NCBI RefSeq assembly: GCF_040183065.1
Contig: NC_091122.1
Location: 155,933,955 to 155,997,954 of the forward strand
Direction of reading: 5' to 3'
Source: Periplaneta americana
Lineage: Eukaryota > Arthropoda > Insecta > Blattodea > Blattidae
DNA length: 64,000 nucleotides
The position numbers were made by a program, and so were the translations under genes. The notes below the pieces were generated by a model. It was not told where the DNA came from, did no database searches, and was given only the letters and a program-made list of their open reading frames with translations. Below, in pieces: positions 41,743 through 52,487 of this stretch (position 1 is the stretch's first letter; every line of letters starts with the position of its first letter).

Positions 41743-43141
41743 CAAGCAAACGTTCTGATGTAGGCAGATAAAAAAGTTATTATTTTTTCTTCCACCATGT
41801 TTATAATGTCAAAAGAAGTGCTTAGGCCTATACAAATTTTGTCCACTCGACCGCAATTACGAGGGCTGTAATAGTAATATGCGTTACAAGAGCGGTATGT
41901 TGAAGTTTTCATGTTCGAGGAAAAGTTTGAAAAAGCGAAACGTAGTTGAGTTTTTTTAATTTCCGAGAATTGAAAGAAAACATACCGCTCGTGTATCGTA
42001 CATTATTTTGTGCGAAGATCGTTTATTACATACCTGAAAGACGAATTTCTAATTCGTTGCAATGAAATCTCCATCTTGGCTTCTGTTCAATGACGGCAAA
42101 TTTGCAAAACAAAAATATCTATCTTCAACATTGTTGCTTTAAAATGTTTTCTATGTTTACTCTACTCCAGCAGGCCGTGATATACGTGTCTTCCCCCCCC
42201 CCCCCCCCCAGTCTATAAATGCGAACTTAAAACAAACTGTAAGGTTAGGTAATGATTTATTTTTCATTTTAATATTTCAACAATATTATTTATATAACAT
42301 ATTGCAGTAATAACATCGGCATCTGGAATCTTGTTGATTTTTTCACGGCTTCATTAATGTTACTTGCATCACGAATGCAGTAACTTTAGTGGAGTTGTAG
42401 AGTTTACTTAATTTTTGCAAATATTTAGAAACAATAATTAACATTGTAATTTAGGTGAAATTGCAGTGGTAAGTTTCCAATTTATAATTATTACTATATT
42501 GAACGTCTCTAAAAATAATATGTTAAAAGCCTAAAGCAGTAAAATGAATATGTCACTTAAGCGGTAAGAAGAGGGAAATTGTTATGTGTGTTAGGTTGGG
42601 AATATTGAATGTGGAATTTTTCACTTTCTGCGGAAACCAAGCAAATATGCACGATCTCGCACAAAAAAATAAGTTCGCCAGGGGCTGTTAACAGAAAAAA
42701 TACACAATTTGATTGGACAAATTTATTGGAACAGACACAGCAATTGTTGAGCTATTTTTCAAAATATTTTCCATCGGAATTGAGACATTTCTCATATCAT
42801 GGGATCGACAGAGAGAGGTGCAGACTCAGTCAAACGCTGGTTTCGATGTGAGGCGGCTGACTTCTACGACACAAGGATGCAAAAACTGATCCCATGGTAT
42901 GGCGAAATGTCTCAATTCCAGTGGGGGATATGTTGACAAATAGCGTAACAATTGCTGTATCTGTTTCAATAAATATTTCAATGCAACTGTGCTTTTTTCT
43001 ATAACGACCCTAGGGAAAATCACTTTCTGGACGGCATCGTAAGTGTGGCCAAAATTTGTATAAGCACTTCTTTTGACATTATTAATATGATGGAAAAACA
43101 AAATTAACTTTTTTATCTGCCCCCATCAGAACGTTTGCTTG
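41743..43141. mobile_element. PIF/Harbinger-like element, 1399 bp
   Basis: Termini CAAGCAAACGTTCTGATG are identical inward from both ends; similarity continues through GGCAGATAAAAAAGTT and AATGTCAAAAGAAGTGCTTA for about 100 bp. TTA flanks it at 41740-41742 and 43142-43144. A TWA duplication fits PIF/Harbinger. The interior has no transposase but includes an inverted pair of about 105 bp segments (about 42700-42810 and 42890-43000). A poly-C run lies near 42193. Confidence 0.9.
42690..43101. repeat. Inverted coding-like duplication
   Basis: Plus frame 42609-42851 contains LLEQTQQLLSYFSKYFPSEL-RHF. Minus frame 42826-43101 contains LLKQIQQLLRYLSTYPPLEL-RHF. The two arms are inverted copies of one sequence. 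Conservation at the peptide level hints that the parent element coded a protein here, but the family is unknown. Confidence 0.6.
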
Positions 43142-43249
43142 TTAGCCGACTGAGCTACATCGGTGGTTATATCTGTTATCTTCAGTGCACATACATATTC
43201 TGAGATCTCGCTAACCACTCTATATTAATTGGTTTATCATCATCATGTG

Positions 43250-43420
43250 TTGTGATATCATGGTTAGCACGCCTACCTTATATTTGGGAGGTCCGAGGTT
43301 GAATCCCTGGGTTTTTCGTAGTTTCTCAAATCTTTTAGGGTATATACTGGGTCACGATTCCCTTCATATCCAATTCTGTAACTCTTAAACATTATAATTC
43401 GGCTTATTATCAGTCACCTG
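43250..43420 (+). mobile_element. SINE-G, tRNA-derived
   Basis: CATGGTTAGCACGCCTACC is followed by GAGGTTGAATCCCTGG, an A-box/B-box pair at normal spacing. The body GGGTCACGATTCCC and AT-rich tail are present once in the window. The 3' limit is uncertain. Confidence 0.62.
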
Positions 43421-43469
43421 TCGTTACAGACTAGCCATCTGTCCGATAAGTAGCGCAGTAAATGGCCCA

Positions 43470-44200
43470 AGGCATTGCCCTCAGTCGGAAGACAAGAGAT
43501 GGCAAAGAATGGAAACGCTTGGGAAAAATCTATTATTTTTAGAGGATCAGCTAGTGTTACGGAGGATGTAGATGATGCATCATACATAAGGAAAATCGAT
43601 AAAATAATATGGAAAGTGGAAGTTAGAGATAACTTTCGACAAAACCGAATACTTGACATTGGATATGGAAGAACAGTTAATATATGTTACAGAAGTAAAA
43701 ATGTTGAATATTTTAAGTGTCTTGGAGAAAACTCAACAAGGAATTTAAAAATTGAAAAAAGAATTGACTGTAGGAGAATTATTGGTATGATAAACTTTAT
43801 TTTATGGAGTAGGAATATTTTACACAGAACTGAACTACTAGGTCTAATATTTAAGACATTGTTACGAAGTATTTTTTTGTATGGGGACGAAACAGGGACA
43901 GTGAATAGATAGCAAGCCGAGAGATTACTGGTGGTAGGAGGTCAGCACGAATATCCATAACATAAAGTTCGAAATACTAGAATAAGGGAAATAATGCAGG
44001 TCGATAGGAACATTCTAGATACAACAGAAGAGAACCGATTGATATAGTATGCCATAGAACAGAATACCAAGGAATATCGAATTTTGAGTCGGAAGGGAAA
44101 TGAGAAAAAGATAAACCACGGGAATGGTGGTTGGATGGGGTGCGAAGACGCATGGAGGAAAAGGCCGACATATGAAGAGTCCACTGGATGTCACTTTCTT
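43470..44200 (+). pseudogene. LINE-W RT C-terminal relic
   Basis: A 145-codon frame (43475-43912) includes KIEKRIDCRRIIGMINFILW, NILHRTELLGLIFKTLLRSI and FLYGDETGTVNR, equivalent to the YGxETWT step of RTE-like reverse transcriptases. It is followed, out of frame, by IREIMQVDRNILDT and GWMGCEDAWRKRPT. The YxDD domain is missing and several frameshifts follow codon 145. A family distinct from X, Z and V. Confidence 0.78.
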
Positions 44201-44473
44201 GTCGAAAATGAACCAAGACTGTCAATGCATAGCTTAAGACATATAGAATGTACGTACAGAGTTATATGGCATTAACACTGATAGTCGTTGTCCAGAAAAT
44301 CACAGTTAAGCTTTGAGCGCTAAGCATTTCGAACTTTCAATTGCTTCTCCTGCAAAATGTATTCCAAATGACATCCATCATTCTTGCAGTGGACTCTTCA
44401 TATGTGAGGAAGATGTCATAAACAGAGATCTTTAGCGGCAAAAGATCATAGTCGAATATTCCTTCATAAAATA
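44201..44473. other. Unassigned spacer
   Basis: Possible further 3' remains of LINE-W; nothing else is recognised. Confidence 0.3.
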
Positions 44474-44714
44474 ATACTTACTTACAAATGGCTTCTAAGG
44501 AACCAGCAGGTTCATTGGCGCCCTCACATAAGCCTGCCATCAGTCCCTATCCTGTGCAAGATTAATCCAGTCTCTATCATCATATCCCACCTCCCTCAAA
44601 TCCATTTTAATATTATCCTCTCATCTACGTCTCGGCCTCCCCAAAGGTCTTTTTCCCCTCCGGCCTCCCAACTAACACTCTATATACATTTCTGGATTCG
44701 CTCATACATGCCAC

Positions 44715-44716
<2 letters not shown>
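44474..44716 (-). pseudogene. LINE-Z short 3' fragment
   Basis: Minus strand, tail (CTTA)2 at the left, then the reverse transcriptase C-terminus truncated at CATACATGCCACAT. (AAT)n follows directly at 44717-44767, on the element's 5' side. Confidence 0.88.
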
Positions 44717-44759
<43 letters not shown>

Positions 44760-44767
44760 TAATAATA
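44717..44767. repeat. (AAT)n microsatellite
   Basis: About 17 AAT units, one GAT interruption. Confidence 0.95.
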
Positions 44768-45643
44768 ACCATCATCCTCTCCTCATTGCCTATGTCTTCA
44801 CCTTCGTCACCACTACCACCATGATGATAAGAAAAATTAATCGATCGTTTATCGTCAGTGTTAAAATTAATTTTTGCAAATCGTACCATCAGGATTAATG
44901 GATTTTCTCTCAGACATTATCTTGAACTACGAAATGAAATAGAACACTACTGAACTAGCAATGTCATGGAAATTCTTAGTTGGCCATATCGCATGCATTG
45001 GAAACAAGTCAAACCACATTATTAAGGATTCCGTAACATTAGAAATAAATAAACTGTAACCGAGCAAACAACAAATTTGTTTCGAAAAGGAGCCAAAAGC
45101 TACGAGAATACAATATATAACCTCTCGAACCAACTTAATCTCTTGTAACACTGGTGATTACAATAAATAAATCAGGGGAATTTGTGTTCAGGTCATTCAT
45201 TTTAAACAACTCTAAATAAACGCCTGTCGCCTGCGTATGCCTGCTGGGGAAGTTTTTAGTGTCCATTCATTATACTCTGTTAACTAAAAAAAAGTTATGA
45301 ATAATATCCCTGTCCAGTAGCTATTAGTATACGATATTATTTGCGGTGACTTCGATGAGCGGTCAAGACACGAACATATACATTAAGCTGAAACTTCAAT
45401 AAACACACGCTATGAATACTGTCTGCGTATCAGTAGCGGGCTACAAATTATATTCAGCATCACTGAGAAGTGAGCTTATTCAGTAAATCACATATTAATA
45501 ACTTATTATTCTCTCGTTTAGAGGTCTATGCACAATTACTAAATGTTTCTTTTTCTTAATGAACACCATGTGTAATTCGAAACTTTCAATTTAATCAGCG
45601 CTTTGTTATTACATGAATTGTAACAAATTGCAGAAAAAGAAAC
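44768..45643. other. Unassigned sequence
   Basis: AT-rich, no repeat or gene recognised; the 74-codon minus frame at 44927-45151 has no domain. Confidence 0.35.
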
Positions 45644-45682
45644 TATAGAGTGTCTCAACAAGAACGCCGGATTTAATAATGT

Positions 45683-46128
45683 TTTTTAACATGGTTATAT
45701 AACAACGCTGTATCAACTACCGTCGCGCGGGGTGACTTTGTGCCATTCGCGCATTTCATAAAAAACGCAAGGAAGTAGTCTTTAAAACCGTCACAAGGTT
45801 TTAAAGACTACTAAACGTAAGGAAGTAGACTTTAAAACCTTGTCACGGTCTTAAAGAATACTTCCATACGTTTTTCGCGAATGACACAAAGTCACCCCTC
45901 GCGACGGCACTAGGTTATTTAGCGTCGATGAGATTGGTGATAATGAGAAGTATTTGACGAAATGAGGCCGAGGATTCGCCATACATTACCTGACATTCAC
46001 CTTACGGTTGGAGAAACCTCGTAAAAACTCACTCAGGTAATCAGCCCAAGCGGTGATCGAATCCGCGCCCGAGCGCAACTCGGGATCGGCAAACAAGCGC
46101 TTTAGCCTATTGACCTACGCCGGTGGCT
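45683..46128 (-). mobile_element. SINE-B inside F3, itself interrupted
   Basis: SINE-B pieces 45683-45719 and 45909-46128. TTTAATAATGT occurs at 45672-45682 and 46129-46139, an 11 bp target duplication within the arm of F3. B-box complement GGTGATCGAATCC and A-box complement GACCTACGCCGG are present. The 189 bp between the pieces is a separate palindromic MITE. Confidence 0.9.
45720..45908. mobile_element. Palindromic MITE inside SINE-B, 189 bp
   Basis: Termini CCGTCGCGCGGGGTGACTTT and, inward, CCGTCGCGAGGGGTGACTTT. Symmetry continues through CGCAAGGAAGTAGTCTTTAA against the outer part of the other arm. ACTA lies at 45716-45719 and 45909-45912. The uninterrupted SINE-B reads CAACTACTAGG or similar here, so the insertion point is secure. 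Confidence 0.92.
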
Positions 46129-46332
46129 TTTAATAATGTGAATAAATGCAACAAAAACAAAAATTGATAACAAAGTAGATACCAGTGCCGCCAACCCAAC
46201 ATAAACAAGATATTGTTGGGACATTGCGCCATTGTCTTGTTGTTGGTTTGGCGGCACTGTTATCTATTGTTATATGTTTTGTTGTATTTATTCGCATTAA
46301 TAAATCCGGTGTTCTTGTTGGAACACCCTTTA

Positions 46333-46596
46333 TATTATTCCTGTGCAATTACTGAATAAACAGACAAGTGAACAAATAAATAAAATAAACAATATAACTT
46401 CCATAATAACAAAGATTTACAACGTTATTTATCAAGTAATGACATTAATTCAAACATTAAAAGTAACCAAAAATGATAATATTTTGCTTTATTTCGATTG
46501 TAAGTTTTTTTTTCAAATATAATTTATTTATAGAAGGGCTGACAACCCACCATCGTAAAGACAACTTGTTACGAATCCACACAATAAGCCTCGGAA
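46333..46596. other. Unassigned; LINE-like edge near 46530-46596
   Basis: GGGCTGACAACCCACCATCG and CACACAATAAGCCTCGGAAT look like part of a known insect repeat (remembered, not verified), but the family cannot be assigned. Confidence 0.35.
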
Positions 46597-46676
46597 TGGG
46601 ACTAGGACCGATGGCGGGCTTATGTGAGGGCGGCAATGAACTTGCGGATTCCTTAAAAACCATTTGTAAGTAAGTA
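46597..46676 (+). mobile_element. LINE-Z extreme 3' end
   Basis: AGGACCGATGGCGGGCTTAT to AAACCATTTGTAAGTAAGTA: only the last about 70 bp of LINE-Z plus its tail. It abuts a minus-strand LINE-X, tail to tail. Confidence 0.82.
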
Positions 46677-47212
46677 TTTATATCTAAATCCATTCATTTA
46701 ATGTTCTGCCCAAGGGCAGGTCTTTCACTGTAAAGCCAGTTTTTTTCCGATCTTTCCTATTTTCTGCCTTCCTTTTTGTCTCCTCATATGATTAATATAT
46801 CTTGATATCGTCTATCATCTGGTATCTAATTCTGTCCCGAACTCTTCTCCCGTTCACCATTCCTTACAGTGCATCCTTCAGAAGGCAGTTTCTTCTAAAC
46901 CAGTGACCCAAGCAATTCCTTTTTCTCTTCCTGATCAGTTTCAGCATAATTCTTTCTTCACCCACTCTTTGGAACACAGCTTCATTTCTTATTCTGTCTG
47001 TCCATTGTACACGCTCCATTCTTCTCCATATGCACATTTCAAATGCTTCTAGTCGTTTCTCATCACTTAGCCATAATGTCCATGTGTCTGCTCCATACAA
47101 TGCTTCACTCCACACCAAGCACTTCACTAGTCTCTTCCTTATTTCTTTCTCCTGAGGTCCGCAGATGATGCTCCTTCTTCTATTAAAAGCTTCCTTTGCC
47201 ATTGCTGAAGTA
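46677..47212 (-). pseudogene. LINE-X RT fragment, minus strand
   Basis: Minus frame 46864-47304 contains AKEAFNRRRSIICGPQEKEI, LVKCLVWSEALYGADTWTLW and RRMERVQWTDRIRNEAVFQR, ending in the HWFRRNCLLKDAL tail. The 3' UTR (CTTTCACTG... complement) extends to about 46680. It is open for about 120 LINE codons, making it one of the better preserved X copies, but lacks the catalytic domain. Confidence 0.88.
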
Positions 47213-48402
47213 ATAAAATTTAATGAAATCCCTATAAAAACGAGAAAATTGAGCCTTTTTTTATACTTAGGAAAATATACTACCCCCAGTGTAATCAATT
47301 TCATTTGAGAGTTTATTGCACTTTCTCTCGACTCACGTTATAAACCACAGGGAGCACAACAATTTAAAAAAATCTAGAAACGTGACGGCGAATTTCCAAT
47401 TGAGAGGACTGTACCAAGTATTACGCGATGGACCGGTCCACTGTTGGAGGGTGAAGGGGAAGATGTTACGTATGGAAGATGCATCGAGGCCAATGGACTC
47501 TGGGAGAACACAACAGCATCAAAACAACATCACGTCGCAGCGTCTTCAGGTTCTTCTCCCACCCCTCTACTCCATCTTCAATAGTTTAGAGAAATCCTCG
47601 AGAGATGTCAGCAGCTGCAAGAATATATTCCTTGCTGGAAAGGCGATACTGAGAAAACATCTACACGGGTTGTGTGGAAAGGATATGTAATCCATTATTA
47701 ACTTTCACTCCTGCTCCAATTGCAGATAATTGTAACTGAACATATTCATCTGTAGTAAAAGAAATCTTGTACGATGAAAGTAGCCTGAAAAAAGGCGATG
47801 TTCAGAGCTCATGTTGCTGTCAAGGTACAATATGCCAATGCAGTGGTTAATGCCGGATATGATAAACGTGTATCAGGTACACTACGATTCCAATTACAAC
47901 ACCTACAGTTTTTGTTTTGCTTGCCTGAAGTGCCGTCCTTCTGCAGATACAAAACAAAACAATAACCAAAATAAGCCGGTATATACCGGTAATCCGGTAC
48001 ACGACACCGACTATTTTTTTCGCATCTGAATTTTACACTGGCATCATTTTTCACGTAAATTTAAGTCGGTATATTTGAAAACAACAAAGTGGTTAATAAA
48101 AAAAAAAAAATAGCAGATGCCATGAGCGTAAGTGCATAAATCCATCGAAAAGCCAGACAGCCAGTTAGAAAGCTTAATATAATGATGTAAATTTGTGTGT
48201 CAAAAACTCTGAGAGAACAGATATTTAACCCTTGCGGTGAATTTCGGTAAAGTCCGGAGGGCCTAAATAGTCAAATCCACTCTCCTCACCTCCACGCTGG
48301 GACCCCCTGGGATCTTTTAAGATGCGAAAGAGAGAGTGGTGTGCTGAGAGCAACGGAAAGCTACCTCATTTACCTTTCCCAAGAAAAATTCAGCTTCATA
48401 TA
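47213..48402. other. Unassigned; 124-codon frame at 47316-47690
   Basis: The plus frame 47316-47690 (HFLSTHVINHREHNNLKK... to LHGLCGKDM) shows no domain, signal peptide or repeat similarity and has no supported start. About 48240-48400 has GGGACCCCCTGGGATC and may be an unrecognised SINE. A short poly-A run lies at about 48100. Confidence 0.35.
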
Positions 48403-48795
48403 TAGTCCGGGTCAGCTTACTTCATATTCAAAGGGTGAAACCTAACCATTTTTCTCCCATTACTACATATGCTAGTAGATTGTGGTGGTTTTCTAGTTTG
48501 CAGGTTGAATTTTATTTTGCGAACTTCGTTTCCAATTTCGATACTGACAAATACTACAAATGGAAGTGATTTTGTAACTGATATGTTGCCAGCTGAGACA
48601 AACATCGACGATATTTGTCGGTACTGGAGTTTCATGAAAATAAAATTGTACTAGATTTCTGAGCCGGTTACTGAAAGCTAGTGAAATTTGAACATAACAA
48701 TAATTAATTAATATCAGTATTAATATTAATACGTAAGTTATTTTATGTGTTGCGTTGTGGTTATAATTCAAGACTATAGTCAGGTAAGTTTTCGG
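48403..48795 (+). repeat. Repeat R1, copy 2
   Basis: TATAGTCCGGGTCAGCTTAC, CTACATATGCTAGTAGATTG, TACTGACAAATACTAC, GAAATTTGAACATAAC and AGTCAGGTAAGT align in order with 54433-54895 and, in part, with 15615-15855 on the other strand. Uninterrupted here. Confidence 0.85.
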
Positions 48796-49137
48796 AATTA
48801 GGTAGTACTAATAATTTCATGTGGTCAAACAAAATCATTTTTAGGTTAGGTCTCGTGAGTCAATTGTTTAGTCAAACCAATGAATTTCGTACTGCCAGAC
48901 TAAATACTTGACATATTGATCCCTTTCCCGTATAGTTTGACTACGAAAATATGTTACAAATTATTGAATTATTTAGAATAACTTTCCAACATGAAGTACG
49001 GTAAGTAAATAACTCATTTAGTACGTGAGATCGTGTGATATCTGGTAACAGTTGGCAACACTGACAAGACGGCAATATTTGCTGTGTAGGAACTGTTCTT
49101 ATGTGACCCGCACTATACTTGTGTTGAGTTATAAGCA
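48796..49137. other. Unassigned spacer
   Basis: No recognised gene or repeat; AT-rich. Confidence 0.35.
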
Positions 49138-50544
49138 GTAACATGAGCTGCTGCCAAGAAGTCAAAAAGAGAATAGCAATGGCAAAGGAAGCTTTTAATA
49201 GAAAAAGAAGCATCTTCTGCGGACCTCTGGAGAAAGAACTAAGAAAGAGACCAGTGAAGTGCTTTATGTGGAGTGTAACGTTGTATGGGGCAGAAATATG
49301 GACATTACGACGAAGTGAAGAGAAACGACTAGACGCATATGGAGAATGTGGATATGGAGAAGGATGGAACATGTGAAATGGGCAGACAGAATAAGAAACG
49401 AAGCTGTGCTGGAAAGAGTGGATGAAGAAAGAATGATGCTGAAACTGATCAGGAAGAGAAAAAGGAATTCGCTAGGTCACTGGTTGAGAAGAAACTGTCT
49501 TCTGAAGGATGCACTGGAAAAATGGTGAATGGGAGAAGAAGATATCAGATGATAGACGACATTATTCATCTGTCGTAAAAAATCTTGGCTTCTTTTTTGA
49601 TAATAATCTAAGTTGGAATTTTCAAGTTAAAGAAACGATAAAAAAAAAATCTGTTCCTCCATTCACTGTTTGAGTCGCTTGAGAAACTTCTTGCCCCAGC
49701 AACTAAAACTTACCCTAGTACAAACCCTAGTAATGCCGCACTTCGCTTATTGTGACGTTTTGTTAAGTGACCTAAGTTCTGAACTGTCAGTCAAGTTACA
49801 GCGAGCTCAGAATATGTGCGTCAGATACGTGTGCAACATACGACGATATGATCACATATCACCGTCCTTCGCAAGCCTTTCGTGGCTCCGACTTAAAGAA
49901 CGCAGAACTTAGACTCTTTGTCTTTACTCTTTCGAATTCTGCACACCTCAACACCAAATTACCTTTCGTCTCGGTTCTCTTATCTATACTCTAACCACGA
50001 CGTAAATACCAGATCACTTATCTGTGGCACGCTAAGTATACCTCTTCATAGAACATCTTGTTATTCATCATCTTTTACAGTATCCACCTCGCGTCAATGG
50101 AATTCCTTGTCACAAAGTATTAGGGGCTACAAGACAATAAACACCTTTAAAAACAGCTTAAAAGATAACCTTATTAGCATTTCACTCCAATCATATTGAT
50201 TTAAACTATCACTGACTACATTGTTACTTCTTTCTTTAGACATCATCCTGATAGTGCAGTATTTTCAAAATTGTCTCATAATAATCTCTTTCTATTATCT
50301 AATATAATTTGAAATATATTAACATTCTATGTATTTTAGTTTAATTCTGCTACACAGTTTATTTCAGTGTTTAATTAATAGTTCATAGTATTTTGTTGTT
50401 TAATTCGTAAATAACTCTTGTATACATGTAACTCTGATCTAAATCAAATTGTTGAATTCTTTGTAAGTTGATACATATGTATGTATACTTTTTGCTGGTT
50501 GAGTGGAAGAGAAGGCCTTACGGCCTTAACTCTGCCAGCTAAAA

Positions 50545-50601
<57 letters not shown>

Positions 50602-50702
50602 GATTTATGAATCATATGAGACAAAGAGGAAGGCAGAAAATAGGAAAGACTGGAGAATGCTGGGTTTGCAGTGAAAGACCTGTCCTTGGCCACAACACTA
50701 AA
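49138..50702 (+). mobile_element. LINE-X interrupted by LINE-Y
   Basis: LINE-X lies at 49138-49564 (SCCQEVKKRIAMAKEAFNRK..., LRRSEEKRLDAYGECGYGEG) and its 3' end at 50601-50702 (AGATTTATGAATCATATGAG to AAGACCTGTCCTTGG). The uninterrupted copy at 51379-52037 shows that these pieces are adjacent in the element. LINE-Y with its (ATT)n tail fills the gap. ATTA at the junction may be the target duplication, blurred by the tail. Confidence 0.88.
49565..50600 (+). pseudogene. LINE-Y (Jockey/CR1-like) 3' end
   Basis: Successive frames give VVKNLGFFFDNNLSWNFQV, LRNFLPQQLKLTLVQTLVMP, HFAYCDVLLSDL, then (49918-50199) NRSxICG-type C-terminal residues with RQWNSLSQSIRGYK, ending at TAA about 50199. The 3' UTR has a hairpin, GAGAAGGCCTTACGGCCTTA, at about 50508 and an (ATT)n tail at 50551-50600. 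A poly-A slip near 49640 and a one-base shift at 49912 break the frame; otherwise well preserved. The VKNLG...LxW...MPHFxYCD pattern is the Jockey/CR1 RT thumb region. Confidence 0.88.
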
Positions 50703-51378
50703 AAATATAATTTGTTTCAACATCGAGGAAATCTACTCAACTTCTTGAGTACTGGTATTAGGAATTTCCGGTGTATAATATCTGTGAAAGAAGGGTTCAT
50801 CTCTCGCGTGACATTTAACTTGAGATTCGACGAATCGGTACAGTGTCTTGTGTCGGATGATCAGACACGCTTAACCTTTCAAACAGTCTAGCGGGAGAAA
50901 CCCTCTACATGAAAGTGCATCTTCATCACGACCGTCACGAGGTCTTTAATGCGGCGCCGTTGCTTTTGACAACAAACACGGTAACAAATGAAGTATCTAT
51001 TTAGCGTCTATCACGCCTTAAAGAAGTAGGCTACAGTAAGCGTTATGCTAGTCCCAAAGAGGGACGTGATTTCTTAACACAGAATATACGTTCAGCATCG
51101 TCATCAGTAAGAACTAACGGATTAAGGAAATGCACGCGAGTATTCAAACTTCTAATCGGTGTTAAGTACAGTACTATAGCCTAAAGTTGTCATCGTTGCT
51201 TTAGTGGTTGCCATACCAAATGCTCAACATCTAAAAAAATGTTCGATATTGAGTATATGACATCGTATATTCTGAAGTAGGAAGAATCGAATGGAATTAT
51301 CAGAATTAAGCTAAACTTCATATCTATTGGTGCAATTTCATTACAAACATAGAGAAGTTTGTCAGAACTCAACGGCAT
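50703..51378. other. Unassigned sequence
   Basis: Follows LINE-X; no repeat or gene recognised. The plus frame 50481-50891 is partly (ATT)n-encoded leucines and is not real. Confidence 0.4.
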
Positions 51379-52037
51379 ATAACTGTGAGCAGTATGGGAT
51401 GAAGATAAATGCAAACAAGACGAAGATCATGGTTGTCGGAAGAAAAATAAAGAAGGTAAACGTGCGAATACTAAATTTGGCAGTAGAGCAAGTGGACAGC
51501 TTTAAATACTTGGGGTGTAGCAGTAACATGAGCTGCTGCCAAGAAGTGAAAAGGAGGGTAGCAATGGCAGAGGGAGATTTTAATAGAAAAAAGAAAATCT
51601 ACTGGGAACCTCTGGAAAAAAGAATTAAGGACGACTAGTGAAGTGCTTTGTGTGGAGTATGGCCTTGTATGGGGCAGAAACATGAACGTTACGACGAAAT
51701 GAAGAGAAGCGACTAGAAGCATTTAAAATGTGGATATGGAGAAGAATGGAACGTGTGAAATGGACAGACAGAATAAGAAATGACTCTGTTTTGGAAAGAG
51801 TGGATGAAGAAAGAATGATGCTGAAACTGATCGGGAAGAGGAAAAGGAATTGGCTGAGAAGAAACTGCCTTCTGAAGGATGCACTGGAAAGAATGGTGGA
51901 CGGGAGAAGAGTTCGGGGCAGAAGAAGATATCAGATGATAGACGACATTAAAATACATGGATCATATGCAGAGACTAAGAGGAAGGCAGAAAATAGGAAA
52001 TATTGGAGAAAGACCTGCCCTCGGACAGAAACTATGT
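51379..52037 (+). pseudogene. LINE-X, longest uninterrupted copy
   Basis: Runs from CEQYGMKINANKTKIMVVGR through VEQVDSFKYLGCSSNMSCCQ, WIWRRMERVKWTDRIRNDSV, MMLKLIGKRKRNWLRRNCLL and YQMIDDIKIHGSYAETKRKA. A frameshift near 51635 and a small deletion (the GHW step) inactivate it. It serves here as the reference order for the interrupted copies at 25676-26450 and 49138-50702. Confidence 0.9.
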
Positions 52038-52487
52038 ACGTATAGCCTATGTAAATATTGAGAAACTACAATATATATTAAGACTTAAACCTTTCTGCAA
52101 CTGAGCGCTCCAGAGGCCAGACATACCGATAGACTTACGCAATCTCTTGATAATGCAGCCATTGTCTCCGCGTAATAACAAAGATTACAGTGTTACTCTA
52201 CAGATCTTTCATTACGATATTATAGGCGAGACGCTAAGTAGGATACAGAGAGGTGAGGATTCTAATCGATGAATACAGCCCCTCGACCCAGTCACGATGG
52301 AAGTGGGTCGCCCAGTTGGTTGGCTGGAGGCTGCAGCCACAACAACGAGACAATGTTCTAGCTACTAAATCAAACGACATTATACTACGGATCTGATATT
52401 TCCAGTATCTTCACTGAACAGACGGTAAAGCTCTGCTTCTCGTCGATCAAGGCATTCTATTATACTTAAGTTACACTATTGTATAAG
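52038..52487. other. Unassigned sequence
   Basis: No gene recognised. A GC-richer patch near 52290-52350 (GTGGGTCGCCCAGTTGGTTG) is not assigned. Confidence 0.35.

Larger units (their letters stand above)
41515..43167 (-). mobile_element. SINE-B split by a 1.4 kb DNA element
   Basis: SINE-B occupies 41515-41742 and resumes at 43142-43167. The left piece has the 3' module GGTTATTTAACGACGCTG, the body AACCCAAGCAGGTAATC and B-box complement CGGGAATCGAAG. The right piece has the A-box complement CCGACTGAGCTACATCGG. Removing the insert plus one TTA restores the uninterrupted SINE-B order. Confidence 0.9.
45644..46332. mobile_element. Fold-back MITE F3 containing SINE-B
   Basis: The left arm (45648-45682, TGTCTCAACAAGAACGCCGG) is the inverse of the right end (46290-46331, inward GTTCCAACAAGAACACCGG). 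Symmetry continues beyond the SINE through GAATAAATGCAACAAAA and GTGCCGCCAACCCAAC to the centre near 46215. TATA at the left and TTTATA at the right fit a TA duplication. Without the SINE it is about 235 bp. Confidence 0.87.
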
